64,000 nt of DNA, from positions 488,856-552,855 of the forward strand of contig MU008176.1 of assembly GCA_010909165.1 (NCBI GenBank), read 5' to 3'. Source of the DNA: Anthoceros angustus. Lineage: Eukaryota > Streptophyta > Anthocerotopsida > Anthocerotales > Anthocerotaceae. Under the pieces are notes generated by a model. It saw only the letters and a list, made by a program, of their open reading frames with translations, did not search any database and was not told where the DNA came from. Each line of letters opens with the position of its first letter. The first letter of the stretch is position 1. Below are positions 58,036-64,000 of this stretch, piece by piece. A program made the position numbers and the translations under genes.

Positions 58036-59520
58036 CTTGCAACCCTCCAGAAATTCACTTTCAAGGTAGCTGCAATCTCTTCTGGATAGCTTCCTATTCT
58101 TATGGCCCCATGTCACCCAATTCAGGCTGCACAGCTCTTCCACGGACTGGTCGAGCCTTATCCACAGCCTCTTTCATCCTCTAATTTTACCCTCCAATTC
58201 AAGTCGCACATACTAGCATACAGGCTCTGCGCAAGCGCGCTAACGGGGAGATCTACGACAGTGACCGCACGGAGCAAAAGAGCAGTGAAACAAAACATTC
58301 AATTCGATCATGGCGAGCTGCACAACAACACAACAACAGAGCTTCAAGAGCTCTCCGCAGCTGGATCCAGCAAATAATACTCCCTATACGAATGCTTGTT
58401 GTGCGGCATATTTTCATAAACATAAATTTCTTGTTTTCTAACCATGTACCACGGATCTGGATAGAGCTTATGTAGATTGAAAATGTCCGAAAAAAGGCCA
58501 TAAGTATGAAAGCAAAAGCCCGGCACCGTGCCTACCAGCATGGTAAGTATGGAATACCGATCTCGTCACACGGGCCCTTTAGGGTTTTTTTCCATTGTGA
58601 CCAAAGAAGTTTTCCGGCCGCATACGGCGGGAAAACTTCTGGTTCTCCCTTGACGACATCGGTCGTCGCGCCTGCCCTCGTGTCCCGATCTCGTCACTAA
58701 TGGTGTTTGTGTCAGAATCTTTTGTGTGTGTGACACACAATGTTTTTTTTTTTGTGAGGGCATGGGCCATCGGACATCCTTTCATTCGCCGTCTTGCCGT
58801 CATTTGCCATCACGAACCGTCACCGAGGGCTTGATGGGAGATAGCGTGGAGGAGGCACAGGGCACTGTATGCGGCGAGCATACGAGCCCTACTGATAGCG
58901 TCTGCGCCGCCATGCGCCTCGCGCGCGCTATCGCGACCATCCGGTCGTGCGCTGAGGGGCCAGCCATACGGGCCTCGCGGCGGTGGCGCACACCATCTTC
59001 ACGAACCGGCCTTTACATTGCACCACAACAAAGCCACCGGGCTCAACTCTCAAAACGCGAACAAACAAATCCAAATTGTCACGCTCCCGGGTCATGGTGG
59101 CGCACAAAATGTCACCGCTCGGTCATGGTGGCGCACAAATCAATTTTCTCCAGCCTACACCTAGCTCACTCCGGAAGGGCCGTCAGGCCACCGCCCCTCA
59201 CACCTCGTGCACCAGACCCCGGCGGGGTGATGGCGTCCACGCCCAGGGTGGCTTGACCTCAATCCCGGTGGAGGTATTCGGGCAATCGTCCCCTGTGCTG
59301 CACTCCTGCAGTGTTGTTAGTGCCATGCGGTAGATACATGTCCGGAGGAAGTCCATGTCCTGCAATCCCTTTGCATATGCATTGTCCCTCGCCATCTGCG
59401 GTTCTGCACAACCCATGATGGCCCCATCGATTCCCGTGCACCGCACAAATGGCGATCGCCCTCCTCCCTCCACAATCGTAACCTCAGACAAAATGAATGG
59501 AAGGCGACTGCGGTTGCTCA
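58036..59520. other. PCCB upstream region grading into GC-rich repeat DNA
   Basis: The first few hundred bases should hold the PCCB promoter. From about 58.6 kb the composition turns GC-rich and remains so to the window end. A T-run is at 58742-58752. A short unit with CATGGTGGCGCACAAA occurs twice near 59094 and 59125. No gene is recognised. Confidence 0.4.
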
Positions 59521-59524
59521 CCGC

Positions 59525-60550
59525 TCAGCAATTCAATGCCGCTGAGTGGTGGCATCTCGGGGCCACGTTTTGTGCATACTGAGGGCCACCCACATCGAAC
59601 TCCTCGCCATCGTCCTCCTCACCCCCATATGCGGGTGGCTGCACCCACCCTTGTAGTCGACCTTCTTCTTGGAATGCGATTGCAGGCACATGGCCGGGGA
59701 TGTCTCTGTCGGCTGCCCTGATCTTCCGCACCCGGTGCCTATTCCATACCTGCCTCCAACGCTCGAGCTCCGCCCTCATCGTGGGCATGAAGGTCACGTG
59801 CAGGGAATGGATGTGCCAGGGGTTGGTGATGTCCAGTTCGCTGCTCCTCACCATATCCATCATGTACTCCTTGTAGAGGAACGCCCACTTTTCTCCCAGG
59901 GACCGCCAGAAATGCTCAATCCTCTGCAACAATCCGCATTCAGCCTTTGGTGTCATTGCGGACAAGGAAAGCAGACCACACCTAACTTTTACAGTTGTGC
60001 ACAGGGGCGCGGATGAAGTTGCTTCCATGTGCCCTTGGTCGCTCGGTTCATATCTGCCTCTATTAGGTTGTGCTCTGCGTGGTCAAGCCAATCACTGCGG
60101 ATGCCCAAACTTCCTCACGCTTCCACATAGGCGTTGAAAATCGTCGTGCTTGTTATCCTCGGTACCAACGAGGGGCGTAATGGGTTGCCCCATCTATGGC
60201 CCCATGGACTCAAGTAGAATTGGTACATCTTGTCAAAAGCAAGGCAACCGTCACCGTGCGATCACAACTCTCGCTTCTTCCCGCAACTGCGAACATCGCG
60301 AATGCCCCCCATCACGCACTTACAATCCATATGCCACATGTACATGGGTGTCGCATTGGTGTCTTGGCGGATCGCCTTGCGGCGTCGGCTGTGCCATGTG
60401 CATCAAGCAGCGCCTCGTGACTGCCTCCTTGGGATTTCGATTCCATCCGATTGCGGCTCTGCACCACGGCGTATTCAGCGTTCACCGTCGGTGATGGGTG
60501 TGTGCGTGGCGTGCACACCTCCTCCACGGACAACCTCCCATACACCGCGC
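59525..60550 (-). mobile_element. Decayed integrase-core DDE transposase
   Basis: On the minus strand, broken frames read as a DDE integrase-like transposase of the integrase core family (PF24764-like, as I recall it) found in many animal and fungal genomes. In order: a segment near 60450-60380 resembling the pre-catalytic helix region, YMWHMDCKCVMG near 60345-60310 matching the WHIDGNHKL motif with the first catalytic Asp, and a shifted segment near 60210-60120 matching GAIDG and following. Then a longer frame at 60028-59525 contains RIEHFWRSLGEKWAF, ELDITNPWHIHSLHVTFMP and ERWRQVWNRHRVR, matching the catalytic-Glu region and C-terminal part (R-I-E-x-x-W). Several frameshifts and stops show that it is inactive. 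The element ends and terminal repeats were not located. Confidence 0.65.
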
Positions 60551-63500
60551 CATGCCGTGTGCGAGCCTCGTCACGTGCTCAGGCTCGACCTAGCTCCGTC
60601 GGTAGGCCTTTCAATGGTCTCCACACAAGTCTTTGCACCAAATCATACAGTTTGCGGTGTAGGCGCGCACCGCGCGTCTCCTATGCATCCTTCATCTCCA
60701 CCTTCCAGCCTCATCCCCACGGCTCCTCGCCGAGAATTGCACAAGTTTTCACCGTCCGCGATGATGGGCTTCGCCATGACCTCTTGATGCGGCCGTCTTG
60801 GCGCCCACCATCTTCCTCCTTCTTCCTTTGGCACGGAAGGCGCGCGCGTCCATGGGCACCCTTCACTGCCGTTTTGCGTGATGGCCAAGGTGGAACTTGG
60901 TGGCCTCAACACCCTCCGGACCTCGCGTACTTCCTCTGATGGGCGCTTTCATGCGCCTTCCTCCGGTTCAAACCCCAAATGCACCTCTGAGCAGGCCGAT
61001 TCGATCCTCCTTTTCGCCCGAGTAATGGCATGTCCGCCAAGGGTTTCGTCTCGGCGGCTCGATCATGTTAGCGTATGCCACTCGATTTGTGTTCCAGGAC
61101 GGTCCGCTTGAAGCGCTTGCGGGGTTTACCGGCTGCATCTGCCAGGTATGCAGCAGTTCGTGGGCGTAGCTATCACGGTTTCACTTTTGGTTCGCATTTG
61201 ATTCATTGTTTGAAGTGCGACAAGTGCACTCCGTAACACTTCAAACGGTATGCCGCGCCGTCCGGTTTGAACAATCTAGAATGGGCGCTTCACGGCCGTG
61301 CATACACGCCCTGTTCCACCATTTCCCCGCCGACAAATGTCGATGGCCTCCTCTCCCTTCATTCTTGATGCTTCGCTTGGCAAACCCGGCAAAGCGAACG
61401 CCTTACCTCAATTGCAGGTTCCACGGTCCTCGGTGCGAACAAAAGGCATGGGATCTTCCGGCTATCGGGCGTATCCGTCGACCCCCATTGTGTGGCATGC
61501 CACGATGATCGGGTCACATGCTTCCGTGTTTGGAATACTCCCTCTTAGATTCGATTGAAGTCCAAGTAACATATGAAATGCTCCTGTTGTACTGACGGCA
61601 ATGACGGCGCCCACAAAAAATTGTGTTGATCCAACTCCACAGGAGGATGCTCAATGTCCCACTGAGAAAGCGAGCCTCAGCATATTCCGCACTTTGTGGC
61701 CCGGTCCGTGCACATGACGCCGGTCCCATTCGTAACCGCCCTCACCACTAGCTTCCAACTCCACTTCTCCGATTGCGGGAACATCCATCGCTATCATTCC
61801 TCCACTGCGACCATAGGGTGCCATCCAACTGCTTTCCTCCACTTTCGAGCGGTGATTGCGGCGTCCTTCTCGTGGAAACTCCCACGAAGCCTCCATTGAC
61901 TTCTCACGAGCATGGTCGCTGGCGTTCCTATCTCGATGGTCGAGCACGCGATTGCAATCACGGTCTTGGTGCATCCACAACGGCACCAGCGTGCCATGCC
62001 AATTCTTTGCGCGTTCCGGCATTCCGTGCCCCATGCGTTGCACTGCCGCGAGGCACCTTCACTCCACCTCCAACCCATCGATGGGCATGGGCCATCTCTC
62101 CACGGTAGCGAAAATGAAATCTTTGTGCATTGCGGACAATCCGAACCTCCAATACCATGAGTACCCATTTCCCGGACGTGCCTCACATTTCTCGCCTCCC
62201 GGGCATGCCTGCTCTCGCCACAGTGAGTCGTGGAGTGGATTTGCGGGCTCTCCCACTCCACACCGGCTCCCCACGTCGCCGAGATTCGCGACCGTCGCTT
62301 CCACGGCCTCCTCCGCGCCGCCGTCCGGCATGCGTGATCCTCTTCGCATGGGCGCCCGGCGGCGTTGCGGCTCGCCGGGCGGTCACAGCGCCAAAGCGTG
62401 CTCAAGCCCCATCGCTCCAACCTCGCCGCCGGCGCGAACATTTGCATGTCGCCGGCGTTCCTCCACTTCTCCTTTCGTCCTGCGGCCCGGGCCTCCACCT
62501 CGCCGCCTCATGATCGTCGTGCTCGGTGGATCGTCCGACGCTCTCGTGTCGGCGCCCTCGAATGGATCATACTCGCTGCAAACACACAAGTTGTGAGGCT
62601 CCCAGAGATGCCGACGCATGCTTACATTTCTGCCAGGCCACATAGCCGCTTGTACGCTCGTTGTGGGCGGCGGCTGTCGCCTCCTTGAGCCGTACCAAGC
62701 ATGGTGGTGGGCAATGGAACGCCGCTGTGCAATCCACCTGCAATCAGCGAGGTTTGAGAATTCATGGGTGACGCGGATGCGGCTCGCGCTCAGGCCGACC
62801 TCTGTCTCCACTTGGTGCACCTCCGAGATCGGCGTCACGCCCCTCCCAAGGTGGGTGCGCCCAATCGGTGATCACCCGCCGCGCCAGCGGACGCCACTCC
62901 ACCTTCCGTTCGGACGGCGCCAGGTTGTCCATGGCGTCCTCACCTCCCCTCCCCTCCCCTCCCCTCTTTCCTCGCGATTGCTCCTTCCTGGCGCCGTGCG
63001 GCCGCCCCTCCTCCTCCACCGCCTCCCGTTTGAGCGCACCCATGGCGCTTTCATTGTGCGGAATCATAGGTCCACTTGCGGCCTCGGGATCGTCGAGATC
63101 CCCAGCGGCCGCCTTTACTCGCCTCCTCCCCGCCGCATCCGCATCATCCGCAGTGCCAACATGTGGAGTCATCGCCAGTCTGCGGTGCGATGCGATGCCT
63201 ACGCACCCTCAAATTTCTGCGTGCATTTTGAAACATTGGTGTGCGCATCGCACTCGATCCGTGCGGTGCACATCCGCAGCGATCGACGTCCACAACGCCC
63301 CCTCCCACGGTGGCTGCGCCAGTCGGTGGATCCTGCCACCGCGGCCAGCAGGCTGCCACTCCACCTCCCGTTCGGACGACTGCAACGGGATGTCCATGGC
63401 GTCCTCCCGACCCCTCGCCCCCTCCCCCTCCCCTCCCCTCTTTCCTCGCGATTGCTCCCTTCCTGCGCGCACGTGCCGGCCGCCCCTCCTCCTCCACCGC

Positions 63501-64000
63501 CTCCCCGTTTCGAGCGCACCAGCAGGGCATGCTTTCATTGTGCACGGAATCATAGGTCCACTGCGCGGCCTCGGGATCGTCGAGATCCCCAGCGACGCGC
63601 TTTACTCGCCTCCTCCCCGCATCCATCACGTGCCGCAGCTGCGGGCATATGCCAACATGTGGAGTCATCGCCGCTTCCTCTCGCGGCCGCGGTGATCGTC
63701 ACGAGGCTACCCACCTCAAATTTCTGGCGTGCATTTTCGAACATTGAGCTGCCGTGCGCGCCGCACTCCTTACAGCGATCCGCTGCGGTACAGCAGCGAT
63801 GCCATGCGGCTACTGCGGCTACTCAAATTTCTGGCGTGCATTTTCAGCAAACATTGATGCCGCCGCGCACTCCGCCACAACGCTCGAGGCGGTTGCACCT
63901 CAGCGTCGCGGCTGCCAATGCAGCAGCCGCCGCTCGCAACCTGCCCGAAATCGAAATCGTCATCCGCAGTTCCAACGAATTACATGAACCGCATGGCGGA
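60551..64000. other. GC-rich repetitive DNA to window end
   Basis: No intact gene is seen although many long GC-rich open frames exist on both strands. Part of this may be the rest of the integrase-bearing element. A diverged tandem duplication occupies about 62838-63745 (separate entry). Confidence 0.4.
62838..63745. repeat. Diverged tandem duplication, about 0.45-0.5 kb units
   Basis: Two copies run from about 62838 to 63236 and from about 63296 to 63745. Shared landmarks are a CCCCT/CCCTC run followed by CTTTCCTCGCGATTGCTCC, GGAATCATAGGTCCACT, CTCGGGATCGTCGAGATCCC, CCAACATGTGGAGTCATCGCC, and CAAATTTCTG-CGTGCATTTT. The last landmark occurs a third time at about 63825. Copies differ by many small insertions and deletions, so no reading frame is conserved. 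Confidence 0.7.

Noticed and set aside
60150-63987. Long GC-rich open frames up to 275 codons near the window end
   Set aside because: Composition-driven frames present on both strands at once, spanning tandem repeats with indels; no family recognised.

Overview
The window looks like nuclear DNA of a land plant that still makes flagellated sperm, so probably a bryophyte or a lycophyte. Plant markers are a BLADE-ON-PETIOLE (NPR5/6-type) co-regulator, the plant-specific augmin subunit AUG5, plastid peroxiredoxin Q, a plant sialyltransferase-like protein, and decayed PPR and LRR genes. Two genes argue against a seed plant: a coiled-coil axonemal protein of the CCDC96/CCDC113 family, and the beta subunit of mitochondrial propionyl-CoA carboxylase. 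Nearly all introns are short (about 60-350 bases). I cannot name the genus.

Layout. 1-2.3 kb: no recognisable gene. 2.3-3.66 kb: intronless sialyltransferase-like gene (+). 5.2-7.35 kb: AT-rich island holding a six-exon cilium gene (+). 7.4-15.1 kb: non-coding, first AT-rich, then GC-rich with many minisatellites, ending in the leader of BOP. 15.1-17.25 kb: three-exon BOP gene (+). 17.3-25.3 kb: gene-poor, with a tRNA-Leu-derived fragment, a PPR pseudogene and an LRR pseudogene. 25.4-31.6 kb: two intronless FkbM-type methyltransferase paralogues (-), with a second PPR pseudogene and minisatellites between them. 31.95-33.8 kb: four-exon secreted beta-helix protein (+). 34.15-35.1 kb: plastid peroxiredoxin Q (+).

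36.0-58.0 kb is the gene-rich part: an intronless phosphatidylinositol 4-kinase alpha (-), augmin AUG5 (+, 10 exons), Iojap/RsfS (-, 4 exons), tRNA guanine-26 dimethyltransferase TRM1 (+, 12 exons), a small glycine-2 protein of unknown function (-), and propionyl-CoA carboxylase beta (-, at least 20 exons). Gene ends lie close together: Iojap and TRM1 start codons are 113 bases apart and divergent, and the AUG5 and Iojap stops are 70 bases apart and convergent. The last 6 kb are GC-rich repeat DNA with a decayed integrase-like DDE transposase and a diverged tandem duplication.

The genes do not form one pathway; they are ordinary eukaryotic housekeeping and developmental genes. Exon borders were placed by hand from splice signals, reading phase and family alignment from memory, not by transcript evidence.
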